From an uncultured Pelagibacteraceae bacterium (lineage in GTDB: Bacteria; Pseudomonadota; Alphaproteobacteria; Pelagibacterales; Pelagibacteraceae): DNA of 64,000 bases. The stretch covers positions 62,001 to 126,000 of the forward strand of contig CACCGT010000002.1 in assembly GCA_902545635.1 (NCBI GenBank), in the 5' to 3' direction. Positions 1 to 6,651 of this stretch are shown here, piece after piece; positions within the stretch are counted from its first letter, which is position 1, and the number at the start of each line of letters is the position of its first letter. A program made the position numbers and the translations under genes. Below the pieces are notes generated by a model. That model worked only from the letters and a program-made list of their open reading frames with translations, searched no databases and was not told the DNA's origin.

Positions 1-325
1 TAGATGGTCCACCTGAACCCATAACAATTCCTGTTTTGAAATTACTTACTTCACTTTCTTCCAAACCAGAGTCTTCAATAGCCTCTTTCATTGCAATATA
101 ATTGTAAGCAGATCCTGAACCCATAAACCTAATTGTTTTTCTATCTATATGATCCTCAAGTTTGATATTAGGCTTTCCATGAATATGACTTTTAAGATTG
201 TGTTCTTTATATTCTTCAGAAAAAGAAATTCCTGATTTAGTATTTAATAAAGATTGATGAACTTCCTCCTGATTATTCCCAAGACATGAAACAATTCCCA
301 AACCTGTAATTACTACTCTTCGCAT
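1..325 (-). CDS. fabB: Beta-ketoacyl-ACP synthase I (FabB), N-terminal part only
   Basis: This is the first 108 codons of a condensing enzyme; the rest, including the catalytic Cys and His residues, lies beyond the window edge. The start reads [18 protein letters not shown], the classic ketoacyl synthase opening, and the last visible residues are GIVMGSGGPS, typical of FabB rather than FabF. FabB elongates cis-unsaturated acyl-ACP intermediates made by FabA in type II fatty acid synthesis. Its ATG shares one base with the fabA stop codon (TAATG), so the two are translationally coupled. Partial because of the window boundary, not because of damage. Confidence 0.9.
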   Translation of the reverse strand, partial: MRRVVITGLGIVSCLGNNQEEVHQSLLNTKSGISFSEEYKEHNLKSHIHGKPNIKLEDHIDRKTIRFMGSGSAYNYIAMKEAIEDSGLEESEVSNFKTGIVMGSGGPS

Positions 326-825
326 TATTTAAATAATCCTACTTTTAGACTTTCTGCAGAATATATTTTCTTGCCATCAGCAAGAAGAATACCATTCGCT
401 AGTCCAACTGTTGTTTCACCTTTAATCAATATTCTTTTCATATCAATAATATATGTCGCCATTTTGACATTTTTTAAAACCTCTCCTGTAAACTTTACAG
501 TGCTTACTCCCAATGCTCTTCCTCTTCCAGGATTTCCAAGCCAACCTAAGTAGAAGCCAACTAGTTGCCACATCGCATCTAAACCTAAACATCCTGGCAT
601 CACTGGATCTTCTCTAAAGTGACAATCAAAAAACCACAAATCATCTTTTATATCAAGTTCAGCCCTCATCAACCCTTTGTCAAAAGCTCCATTTTTCTCG
701 CTAATTTCAGTAATTCTATCAAACATTAGCATTGGTGGAGAAGGTAACTTTGCATTTCCAGGGCCAAAAAGCTCCCCATTTGCACAGCTTATTAATTCAT
801 CATAATTAAAGGAACTTTTTTTCAT
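325..825 (-). CDS. fabA: 3-hydroxydecanoyl-ACP dehydratase/isomerase (FabA)
   Basis: FabA dehydrates 3-hydroxydecanoyl-ACP and isomerises trans-2 to cis-3-decenoyl-ACP, the branch point to unsaturated fatty acids. The protein has 166 residues, close to the usual 171-172. The active-site signature [20 protein letters not shown] is intact, with His69 and Asp83 matching the catalytic His/Asp pair of the family. It is followed by fabB through a one-base TAATG overlap and is divergent from an Irr-like regulator 72 bases away, an order well known in alphaproteobacteria. Cytosolic. The assignment is very safe. Confidence 0.96.
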   Translation of the reverse strand: MKKSSFNYDELISCANGELFGPGNAKLPSPPMLMFDRITEISEKNGAFDKGLMRAELDIKDDLWFFDCHFREDPVMPGCLGLDAMWQLVGFYLGWLGNPGRGRALGVSTVKFTGEVLKNVKMATYIIDMKRILIKGETTVGLANGILLADGKKIYSAESLKVGLFK

Positions 826-870
826 AGTTTTTTAATCTTATTACTTGATTTACAAACATTATAATATAGA

Positions 871-882
871 TATTCTTTAGAA
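871..882. promoter_or_regulatory. Possible Irr half-site in the fabA/irr divergent spacer
   Basis: The 72-base spacer between fabA and irr contains TTTAGAA (876-882), the half-site of the alphaproteobacterial iron control element, inside the small dyad ATTC-TTTA-GAAT. The expected second half after three bases is only 5/7 conserved. Irr autoregulation and fabA control are inferences; chance matches are easy in A+T-rich DNA. Confidence 0.3.
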
Positions 883-897
883 TAATTATAATTAGTA

Positions 898-1326
898 ATG
901 TCCTACGCTGAGCAATATATAGAAAAATTAAGAAAATCAGGTCTAAGACCAACAAAACAAAGAGTTAAAATTTGTGAAGTGTTGTTTGATGCTGAAAAGA
1001 CTTTTCACTTTACGATTAAAGAACTGGTTAAAATCATTGAAAATCAAGCAAATATCAAGGTTTCACTTGCAACAGTTTACAATACTGTTCACGCGTTTAT
1101 CAAGAGGGGATATTTAAAAGAGATTCCACTAAATGCTTCACAAAGCTATTACGATACAAATGTAACTCATCATCACCATTTCTTTGACGAAGAGGATAAT
1201 AAATTAATTGATATTGACCAAGATGACGTTGATGAGATTAACATTAGAAAAAAAATCCCAGGAAAGAAAATTAGATCAGTCGAAGTAATTGCCAAGATTG
1301 TAAGTGATAATCAATCTCAAAAATAA
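898..1326 (+). CDS. irr: Fur-family iron response regulator, Irr-like
   Basis: A 142-residue Fur-superfamily repressor. The N-terminal winged helix holds the recognition segment VSLATVYNTVHAF (about residues 58-70), and the C-terminal dimerisation half has the cluster THHHHFF (about 90-97) that in Irr proteins takes part in haem or metal sensing. Two things favour Irr over Fur: the alphaproteobacterial neighbourhood beside fabA-fabB, and the lack of the C-terminal CxxC zinc motifs of many Fur proteins. No N-terminal Cys-Pro haem regulatory motif is visible, so sensing would have to use the His cluster. Irr represses or activates iron and haem genes when iron is short. The rubrerythrin gene next door carries similar boxes. 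Confidence 0.85.
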   Translation: MSYAEQYIEKLRKSGLRPTKQRVKICEVLFDAEKTFHFTIKELVKIIENQANIKVSLATVYNTVHAFIKRGYLKEIPLNASQSYYDTNVTHHHHFFDEEDNKLIDIDQDDVDEINIRKKIPGKKIRSVEVIAKIVSDNQSQK

Positions 1327-1355
1327 TTCAATAATTTCAATACTTTAAAAATTAT

Positions 1356-1372
1356 ATTAAAATAGTTCTAAA
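1356..1372. promoter_or_regulatory. Irr-box-like dyad upstream of the rubrerythrin -35
   Basis: ATTAAAA-TAG-TTCTAAA matches the iron control element pattern TTTAGAA-N3-TTCTAAA at 12 of 14 positions and lies just upstream of the -35 box. A second copy on the other side of the promoter (1412-1428) is also 12 of 14. Binding by the adjacent Irr-like regulator is inferred from pattern and context only. Confidence 0.45.
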
Positions 1373-1375
1373 CTG

Positions 1376-1405
1376 TTGACATATATTTTATAACGACTAT
1401 ATAAA
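1376..1405 (+). promoter_or_regulatory. Sigma-70-type promoter of the rubrerythrin operon
   Basis: A perfect -35 TTGACA (1376-1381) is followed after 16 bases by TATATA (1398-1403), or after 18 by TATAAA (1400-1405). Transcription would start near 1411. A strong ribosome binding site AGGAG (1433-1437) precedes the ATG at 1443. This is one of the clearest promoters in the window. Confidence 0.75.
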
Positions 1406-1411
1406 AACCAT

Positions 1412-1428
1412 TTTAGAATCATTATTAA
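1412..1428. promoter_or_regulatory. Second Irr-box-like dyad over the rubrerythrin transcription start
   Basis: TTTAGAA-TCA-TTATTAA has a perfect left iron-control half-site and a 5/7 right half. It lies where RNA polymerase would start transcription, a position suited to repression. Together with the copy at 1356-1372 it brackets the promoter. Confidence 0.4.
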
Positions 1429-1442
1429 TAGTAGGAGTTATT

Positions 1443-1859
1443 ATGTCATTAAAAGGTAGTAAAACAGAGGAAAACTTAAAAGAAGCATTTGCTGGTGAAA
1501 GTCAAGCAAATCGAAGATATCTTTATTTTGCTCAAAAAGCTGATGTTGAAGGTTTTAACGATGTAGCTGCAGTATTCAGATCAACTGCAGAAGGTGAAAC
1601 TGGGCACGCACATGGTCACTTAGAATATCTTGAAGAAGTTGGTGATCCAGCAACTGGCAAGCCAATCGGTGAAACAAAAGCAAATCTTGAGTCTGCAATT
1701 CAAGGTGAAACACATGAGTATACAGATATGTATCCGGGAATGGCTAAAACAGCCAGAGATGAAGGATTTGATGAAATAGCTGACTGGTTTGAGACTTTGG
1801 CAAAAGCTGAAAAATCTCATGCTGGAAAGTTCCAAAAAACTTTAGAAAGTATTTCTTAA
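1443..1859 (+). CDS. Rubrerythrin, diiron domain only
   Basis: A 138-residue ferritin-like four-helix protein. Iron ligands are visible in the E-x(n)-ExxH pattern: an early Glu in [22 protein letters not shown] in helix 2, a Glu in [10 protein letters not shown], and AEKSHAGKF in helix 4. Classical rubrerythrins (about 190 residues) end in a rubredoxin domain with two CxxC motifs. That domain is absent here, so electrons must come from a partner. Rubrerythrins reduce hydrogen peroxide using a diiron site. The two following genes (Fe-S CCG protein and DUF3501) commonly accompany it and may form the electron-delivery route. It has a strong promoter and SD, and is followed at once by an 11-bp perfect hairpin. 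Confidence 0.9.
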   Translation: MSLKGSKTEENLKEAFAGESQANRRYLYFAQKADVEGFNDVAAVFRSTAEGETGHAHGHLEYLEEVGDPATGKPIGETKANLESAIQGETHEYTDMYPGMAKTARDEGFDEIADWFETLAKAEKSHAGKFQKTLESIS

Positions 1860-1865
1860 ACAAAA

Positions 1866-1894
1866 TTTGTGGACGAACCCCTCTCGTCCACAAA
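1866..1894 (+). terminator. Perfect 11-bp hairpin after rubrerythrin
   Basis: The arms TTTGTGGACGA (1866-1876) and TCGTCCACAAA (1884-1894) are exact reverse complements around a 7-base C-rich loop. The hairpin begins 6 bases after the rubrerythrin stop and ends 17 bases before the next ATG. No U-run follows, so it is more likely an mRNA-stabilising or partial-termination element than a full terminator. It is strikingly G+C-rich for this genome. Confidence 0.7.
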
Positions 1895-1911
1895 CACTAC
1901 AATTAAATTAT

Positions 1912-3237
1912 ATGAGCAAAGAAGGTAGTACACAAGCACCTACAAGACATCCATTAAAATTTAGAGACCCAGATTTTATAAACCCTGAGAAAATTGATCA
2001 GGAGATGAGAAGGGTCTTTGATATTTGCCATGGATGCAGAAGATGTTTTAATTTGTGTGACAGCTTTCCAAAGTTATTCGATTTTATAGATGAAACAGAA
2101 GGTGGAGAAGTATCAGATCTTTCAAGTGATAAGTTTAAACCTGTTGTTGATGCTTGTACTCTATGTGACATGTGTTTTATGACTAAATGTCCTTATGTAC
2201 CACCTCATGATTTTGATTTAGATTTTCCTCATTTAATGTTGAGATATAGAACTGCTCAAAGAAAAAAAGGTGATATATCAAAAACTGCAAATCAATTAAC
2301 TAAAATCGATAGAAATTCAAAAATAGGAATTTTTTTTAGCTTTTTTATAAATTGGATTACTAATGTCAAAAATAAATTTGCTAGGAAAGTTTTAGAAATT
2401 TTTACTGGAATAGACAAAAGAGTTATTTTACCAAAATATAATAAAGAAACATTTGCAAATTATTTTCAAAAATTTAAAAAAAATATTTTACCTAAATATA
2501 AAGAAAGAAAAGTGGTAATATATTCGACATGTTTTGTTAACTTTAACAAGAAAAAAACTGGAGAAGCAGCTTTAAAAGTTCTTCATCATAATAATGTAGA
2601 AGTAGAACACTCTTATGTGGGGTGTTGTGGTATGCCTTATCTGGAACAAGCAGATCTAGATCAAGTTACAAAGCAAGCAGAGTTAGTTTCTAGAGAACTA
2701 ATTAAATATATCGAAAAAGGTTATAAAGTAGTAACCTTAACAGCAAGTTGTGGTTTAATGTTAAAGTTTGAATGGCCTTTATTGATGCCAAATGATGGAA
2801 TAATTAAAAAACTTTCTCAAAATACTCTCGATATTGATGAATATGTTATGGATATTGCAAATAAAGAGGGTTTAGTTGATGGTTTGAAAGAAATTGATGG
2901 AGGAGTAACAGTTCATAATGCTTGTCATGCTAGAGCACAAAATATGGGTAATAAGGCAAGAGATATGCTTAAATTAATTCCAAATATTAAATTAGATGTT
3001 GTTGAGAGATGTGCTGGTCATGGAGGAACCTTTGGTATTATGAAAGAAACCCATGACATAGCAAATAAAGTGGGCAAAACTACCGCAAGCACTGTTAAAA
3101 GAAAAAATAATAAATATATGGCTTCTGATTGTCCATTAGCTGGCAAACATATTAAACAGTTAGCTGATGATACAAATATTATTAATGATGAAGCTGTGCA
3201 CCCAATTGAGATAGTTTCAAAAAGTTATGGATTATAG
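1912..3237 (+). CDS. Fe-S/CCG-domain oxidoreductase subunit (GlpC/HdrB-like)
   Basis: An iron-sulfur protein of 441 residues. The N-terminal part has two ferredoxin-type cysteine sets (DICHGCRRCFNLCDSF and DACTLCDMCFMTKCP). The C-terminal half has the duplicated CCG module, with YVGCCGMPY and the second copy modified to ERCAGHGG. This architecture is shared with GlpC and HdrB-type electron-transfer subunits. It sits between rubrerythrin and DUF3501, a recurrent trio, so passing electrons to rubrerythrin is the favoured inference. An upstream TTG start at 1867 would run through the hairpin and is rejected; ATG 1912 is used. No strong ribosome site is visible before it. Confidence 0.85.
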   Translation: MSKEGSTQAPTRHPLKFRDPDFINPEKIDQEMRRVFDICHGCRRCFNLCDSFPKLFDFIDETEGGEVSDLSSDKFKPVVDACTLCDMCFMTKCPYVPPHDFDLDFPHLMLRYRTAQRKKGDISKTANQLTKIDRNSKIGIFFSFFINWITNVKNKFARKVLEIFTGIDKRVILPKYNKETFANYFQKFKKNILPKYKERKVVIYSTCFVNFNKKKTGEAALKVLHHNNVEVEHSYVGCCGMPYLEQADLDQVTKQAELVSRELIKYIEKGYKVVTLTASCGLMLKFEWPLLMPNDGIIKKLSQNTLDIDEYVMDIANKEGLVDGLKEIDGGVTVHNACHARAQNMGNKARDMLKLIPNIKLDVVERCAGHGGTFGIMKETHDIANKVGKTTASTVKRKNNKYMASDCPLAGKHIKQLADDTNIINDEAVHPIEIVSKSYGL

Positions 3238-3238
3238 A

Positions 3239-3832
3239 ATGTCAAAAGAACAAAAAATTATTACAAAAGATGATCTTCTTCCTTTAGATGCATACACAAA
3301 GGTTAGAAGACAAATGAGAAAAGAATTAGTTCAGTTTAAAAAAAATAGAAGAGTTCTTTTAGGGCCTTATGCAACATTTTATTTTGAATGTTATGAAACA
3401 ATGATAGCCCAAGTTCAAGAAATGCTTTACATTGAAAAGGGTGGAGATGAACAAGTTGCAGACGAACTCGCTGCATACAATCCTTTAATACCTAATGGAA
3501 AAGAATTAGTTGCTACTTTGATGTTTGAAATAGATAATCCAGTTATAAGAGCTGAGTTTCTTGGAAAGTTAGGTGGAGTGGAAAATAATATATTTATTAA
3601 AGTTGGAGATGAAAAGATTTATGCAGTTCCAGAAATGGATGTAGATAGAACCTCAGATGATGGAAAAGCATCTTCAGTTCAGTTTATTCATTTCAAATTT
3701 TCAGATAATCAGGTTGATAAATTCAAAGACAGTAGCAATCTAATTGAAGTAGGTATTGATCATAAAGAGTATTCGCACACAACTAAATTTTCTGAAGATA
3801 ACATTAAAGCTCTTTCTGCAGACTTTAATTAA
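3239..3832 (+). CDS. DUF3501 family protein
   Basis: A 197-residue protein of unknown biochemical role, recognised from the DUF3501 pattern: an early DLLPLDAYTKVRRQMRKEL, then NRRVLLGPYATFYFECYETM and the QVQEMLYIEK helix. It has no Cys cluster, signal peptide or membrane segment, so it is probably cytosolic. It follows the CCG Fe-S gene by one base and completes the rubrerythrin trio, which implies a role in peroxide reduction or its electron supply. The start at 3239 is preferred over ATG 3227, which would overlap the previous gene by 11 bases. Its 3' end overlaps the convergent SH3 gene by 8 bases. Confidence 0.8.
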   Translation: MSKEQKIITKDDLLPLDAYTKVRRQMRKELVQFKKNRRVLLGPYATFYFECYETMIAQVQEMLYIEKGGDEQVADELAAYNPLIPNGKELVATLMFEIDNPVIRAEFLGKLGGVENNIFIKVGDEKIYAVPEMDVDRTSDDGKASSVQFIHFKFSDNQVDKFKDSSNLIEVGIDHKEYSHTTKFSEDNIKALSADFN

Positions 3833-4274
3833 CTATACCCCAAATATTATCATCTTTCATGACCCAACCTGAGTAATCGCCTGTTTTAATATTACACCAT
3901 TTTTCTTCGCATTTAATAACTTTTAAAAGACGACCCTTTCCCAACTTCACTAATGGTTTTGAATATTTTGTTGGTTTTCTAAATAGAATTTTTACAGATT
4001 CGGTGATTATAGAATGTGAATTTCTTAATTGTGAAATATGGATCCAACCACTATTTTTTTTATGATCAATAATTCTCCTGAAATTTTCTTTTTTATCAAT
4101 TACTTTGAGTGGTAATTCAATCTTTCTATAAACATATTTTATGGGGTAATCAAAGCTAGGACCATATCTTACATTTACTTTTTTATTTTTTAACATAAGA
4201 AAATAATCTTTTTCTTGGGCGATTGATGAAATTGGTAAAAGAAAAAGAAATGAAAGTATTAAGTATTTTCGCAT
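3825..4274 (-). CDS. Secreted protein with two bacterial SH3-like domains
   Basis: A 149-residue protein starting MRKYLILSFLFLLPISSIAQ, a signal peptide with likely cleavage after SIA, so it is exported to the periplasm. Two SH3_3-like repeats follow: one with NVRYGPSFDYPIKYVY...GWIHISQL, and a second with ILFRKPTKYSKPLVKLGKGRLLKV...KWCNIKTGDYSGWVMKDDNIWG. Such domains usually bind cell-wall peptides. It resembles the COG3807 family seen in alphaproteobacteria. Its start overlaps the 3' end of the upstream MoeB/ThiF-like gene by 16 bases, so it is probably last in that operon. A GTG six bases upstream is a less likely start. Confidence 0.8.
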   Translation of the reverse strand: MRKYLILSFLFLLPISSIAQEKDYFLMLKNKKVNVRYGPSFDYPIKYVYRKIELPLKVIDKKENFRRIIDHKKNSGWIHISQLRNSHSIITESVKILFRKPTKYSKPLVKLGKGRLLKVIKCEEKWCNIKTGDYSGWVMKDDNIWGIVN

Positions 4275-5008
4275 ATGCACCCTTTTCTTTTTTTAAATAA
4301 TACTTTTCTAAATTTAATATTTAATAAATCTATTATTAAAATATGGGAATTTAAATTTTTACCAACATTTAAAATTGTCTTTAAAACCTCATTAGCTTGT
4401 AGGCTACCTGTAATAACTGCTGTTGATCCTAATATACCATCTGTTTCACAATCAAGAACCCCTTCTGATGGTTCTCCTTGGTAGAAACATTTCAAACATG
4501 GTTTTTTTTTTAAATTAAAATCAAATGTAAAAATATGTCCCTCAAATTTACTTATAGCTCCCGTAATAAGTTTTTTTTTATATTTTATTGAGAATTTATT
4601 TAAAAGAAATTTTGCCTTAAAATTATCTGTACCATCAACAATAACATCATATTGTTTTAGTATTTTCCCTAAATTTTTATCTTCTGCTTTAACTTTATAT
4701 GTTTTTACTTTTACCTTTTTATTTATTTTATTAATTTTTTTTTTTAAAATATTAACTTTATATTTTCCAACATCTTCAGAATTGAACATAACTTGTCGAT
4801 GTAAATTTGATATACTCACTTTATCATAATCCATAATACCAATTTCACCTATACCCGCTCTACAAAGTAAATTAATTACAGGTGTTCCTAAGCCACCGCA
4901 TCCAATAATTAGAACTTTAGCATTTTGGATTTTCCTTTGACCTAAAACACCAACTTTTTTTAAAATAATTTGTCTTGAATATCGCTCGAAGTCTTTATTA
5001 CTAAACAT
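4259..5008 (-). CDS. MoeB/ThiF/HesA-type adenylyltransferase
   Basis: An E1-like enzyme of 249 residues, the usual MoeB length. It has the nucleotide motif GCGGLGTPV, then the Rossmann end IGIMDYDKVSISNLHRQ, the catalytic Asp in DGTDNF, and two cysteine pairs (CLKC and the C-terminal CIC) that would hold zinc. These enzymes adenylate the C-terminal Gly-Gly of a small sulfur carrier (MoaD or ThiS) for molybdopterin or thiazole synthesis. No rhodanese domain is fused. MoeB and ThiF cannot be told apart by sequence here, and no moa or thi gene is nearby. Only three bases separate it from dut upstream. Confidence 0.85.
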   Translation of the reverse strand: MFSNKDFERYSRQIILKKVGVLGQRKIQNAKVLIIGCGGLGTPVINLLCRAGIGEIGIMDYDKVSISNLHRQVMFNSEDVGKYKVNILKKKINKINKKVKVKTYKVKAEDKNLGKILKQYDVIVDGTDNFKAKFLLNKFSIKYKKKLITGAISKFEGHIFTFDFNLKKKPCLKCFYQGEPSEGVLDCETDGILGSTAVITGSLQANEVLKTILNVGKNLNSHILIIDLLNIKFRKVLFKKRKGCICENT

Positions 5009-5011
5009 TTA

Positions 5012-5449
5012 CTACTTACCAGTAGATCCAAATCCTCCGGACCCTCTAATTGTCTCTGGTAATTCATTTGTTTCTTCAATTTCTACTTTTAAAATAGGCA
5101 TTAAAACCATTTGCGCAACTCTATCTTCATTATTTACAATGAATTCATCTTTACCATGGTTAAATAAAATAATCTTTAGCTCTCCTCTATAATCACTGTC
5201 AATTGTACCAGGTGTATTTAGCACGCTAATACTTGATTTTGCAGCAAGACCTGATCTTGGTCTAATTTGAACTTCTGTATCATCAGGAATTGCAATTGCA
5301 ATACCTGTCGGTACCAGTTTCGACTCATTTGGTTTGATTGTAATAGGTTCATCTATACATGCCATCAAATCCATGCCTGAGGATCCAGCAGTTTTATAAC
5401 TTGGAAGTTTTGCTCTTTGGTTAAGTCTCTTAAATAAAACTTTTACCAT
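5012..5449 (-). CDS. dut: dUTP diphosphatase
   Basis: A homotrimeric dUTPase of 145 residues that hydrolyses dUTP to dUMP and pyrophosphate, keeping uracil out of DNA and feeding dTMP synthesis. All five family motifs are visible in order: AGSSGMDL, RPRSGLA, NTPGTIDSDYRGEL with the catalytic Asp, RVAQMVL, and the C-terminal RGSGGFGSTG arm. It lies between coaBC (3-base gap) and the MoeB-like gene, matching the common coaBC-dut order. Confidence 0.97.
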   Translation of the reverse strand: MVKVLFKRLNQRAKLPSYKTAGSSGMDLMACIDEPITIKPNESKLVPTGIAIAIPDDTEVQIRPRSGLAAKSSISVLNTPGTIDSDYRGELKIILFNHGKDEFIVNNEDRVAQMVLMPILKVEIEETNELPETIRGSGGFGSTGK

Positions 5450-5452
5450 TAC

Positions 5453-6643
5453 TCAATTAAGCTCAGAGATAACTCTATCCACTATCTCAGATGCTATTAA
5501 AGATTTTTTCTTTTTAAATAATTTTTCACTTTCTTTATTTTTATAAAATATAGAAACTTCATTATCATCAGAGTCAAAACCTATTGTTTTATCAGAAATA
5601 TCATTTGCAATAATCCAATCACAATTTTTTTGGTCTAATTTTTTCTTTGAATTTTGTTCAAGATTTTGAGTTTCAGCTGCAAATCCAATTGTAATTTTTG
5701 GTCTTAGTGAATTATGATTTGATATGTTTGATAAAATATCAATATTTTTTTCTAACTTAATATCTAAATTTTCACTTTTTTTAATTTTTTCACTATTTAT
5801 CTCTTTAACTTTAAAATCAGCTACCGCTGCATTAAAGATAGCAACATCAGTTGGTAGGTTTTTAAGAGTCTCCCTAAACATTTCCTCTGCAGTTTTTACA
5901 GAAATAAATTTTACTCCTTCAACTGGATCTAAATTTGTTTCCCCAGAAATAAGTGTTGTGTCAAAACCATTATCTCTTAACGACTTTGCTATTTCATAGC
6001 CCTGTTTTCCACTTGATTTATTTGTTATAAATCTTACTGGATCTATATATTCTTTCGTAGGTCCAGCTGTGACTAATGCCTTAAATTTTTTATTTTTTTC
6101 AATATTTTTAAAATAATTTTCTATAGTCCCTAATATATATGAAGGTTCTGACATTTTTCCTTTGCCATATTCTCCACAGGCCATATCTCCAATTTCAGGT
6201 CCAATTATCTTATAACCATAGCTTTTTAATTTTGATAAATTATCTTGTGTTGATTTGTGTTCCCACATTCTAACATTCATAGCAGGTACTAAAAATACTT
6301 GTTTATCTGATGCTAAAACAACTGTACTAGCTAGATCGTCAGTTAAACCATAACTTAATTTTGAAATTGTATTTGCTGTTGCAGGCACAATTAAAATTAA
6401 ATCTGCCCATCTAGAAAGTGAAATATGATCCATTTCGGCTTCATTTTCTGCACTGAATATGTCTTCGTATACTTTTTCTTGCGAAAGTGATGAAATAGAT
6501 AAAGGTGTTACAAAGTTTTTTCCATTCTTTGTAAGTATTGTTTTAATACTTACATCTCTTTTTTTTAAGCCTCTTATCACTTCTAAGCTTTTGTAAGCAG
6601 ATATTCCACCACATATGATTAGAAGTATTTTTTTATTTTTCAT
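5453..6643 (-). CDS. coaBC: Bifunctional phosphopantothenoylcysteine decarboxylase / phosphopantothenate-cysteine ligase
   Basis: CoaBC performs two steps of coenzyme A synthesis: CTP-dependent joining of cysteine to phosphopantothenate, and FMN-dependent decarboxylation. At 396 residues the length is normal. The N-terminal CoaC half shows ICGGISAYKS, the PAMN substrate motif (VPAMNVRMWEH) and the catalytic Cys in GDMACGEYGKGKMSE. The CoaB half starts near residue 188 with ALVTAGPTKEYIDPVRFITNKSSGKQG, and contains NAAVADF and the IGFAAET motif. The ATG at 6643 lies 8 bases after the ubiB stop, so ubiE, ubiB, coaBC and dut probably form one operon. Confidence 0.96.
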   Translation of the reverse strand: MKNKKILLIICGGISAYKSLEVIRGLKKRDVSIKTILTKNGKNFVTPLSISSLSQEKVYEDIFSAENEAEMDHISLSRWADLILIVPATANTISKLSYGLTDDLASTVVLASDKQVFLVPAMNVRMWEHKSTQDNLSKLKSYGYKIIGPEIGDMACGEYGKGKMSEPSYILGTIENYFKNIEKNKKFKALVTAGPTKEYIDPVRFITNKSSGKQGYEIAKSLRDNGFDTTLISGETNLDPVEGVKFISVKTAEEMFRETLKNLPTDVAIFNAAVADFKVKEINSEKIKKSENLDIKLEKNIDILSNISNHNSLRPKITIGFAAETQNLEQNSKKKLDQKNCDWIIANDISDKTIGFDSDDNEVSIFYKNKESEKLFKKKKSLIASEIVDRVISELN

Positions 6644-6651
6644 GATGAGAA

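Noticed and set aside
1867-1911. TTG-initiated N-terminal extension of the CCG Fe-S gene
   Set aside because: The 15 extra codons run straight through the perfect 1866-1894 hairpin and have no family match; ATG 1912 is a better start.
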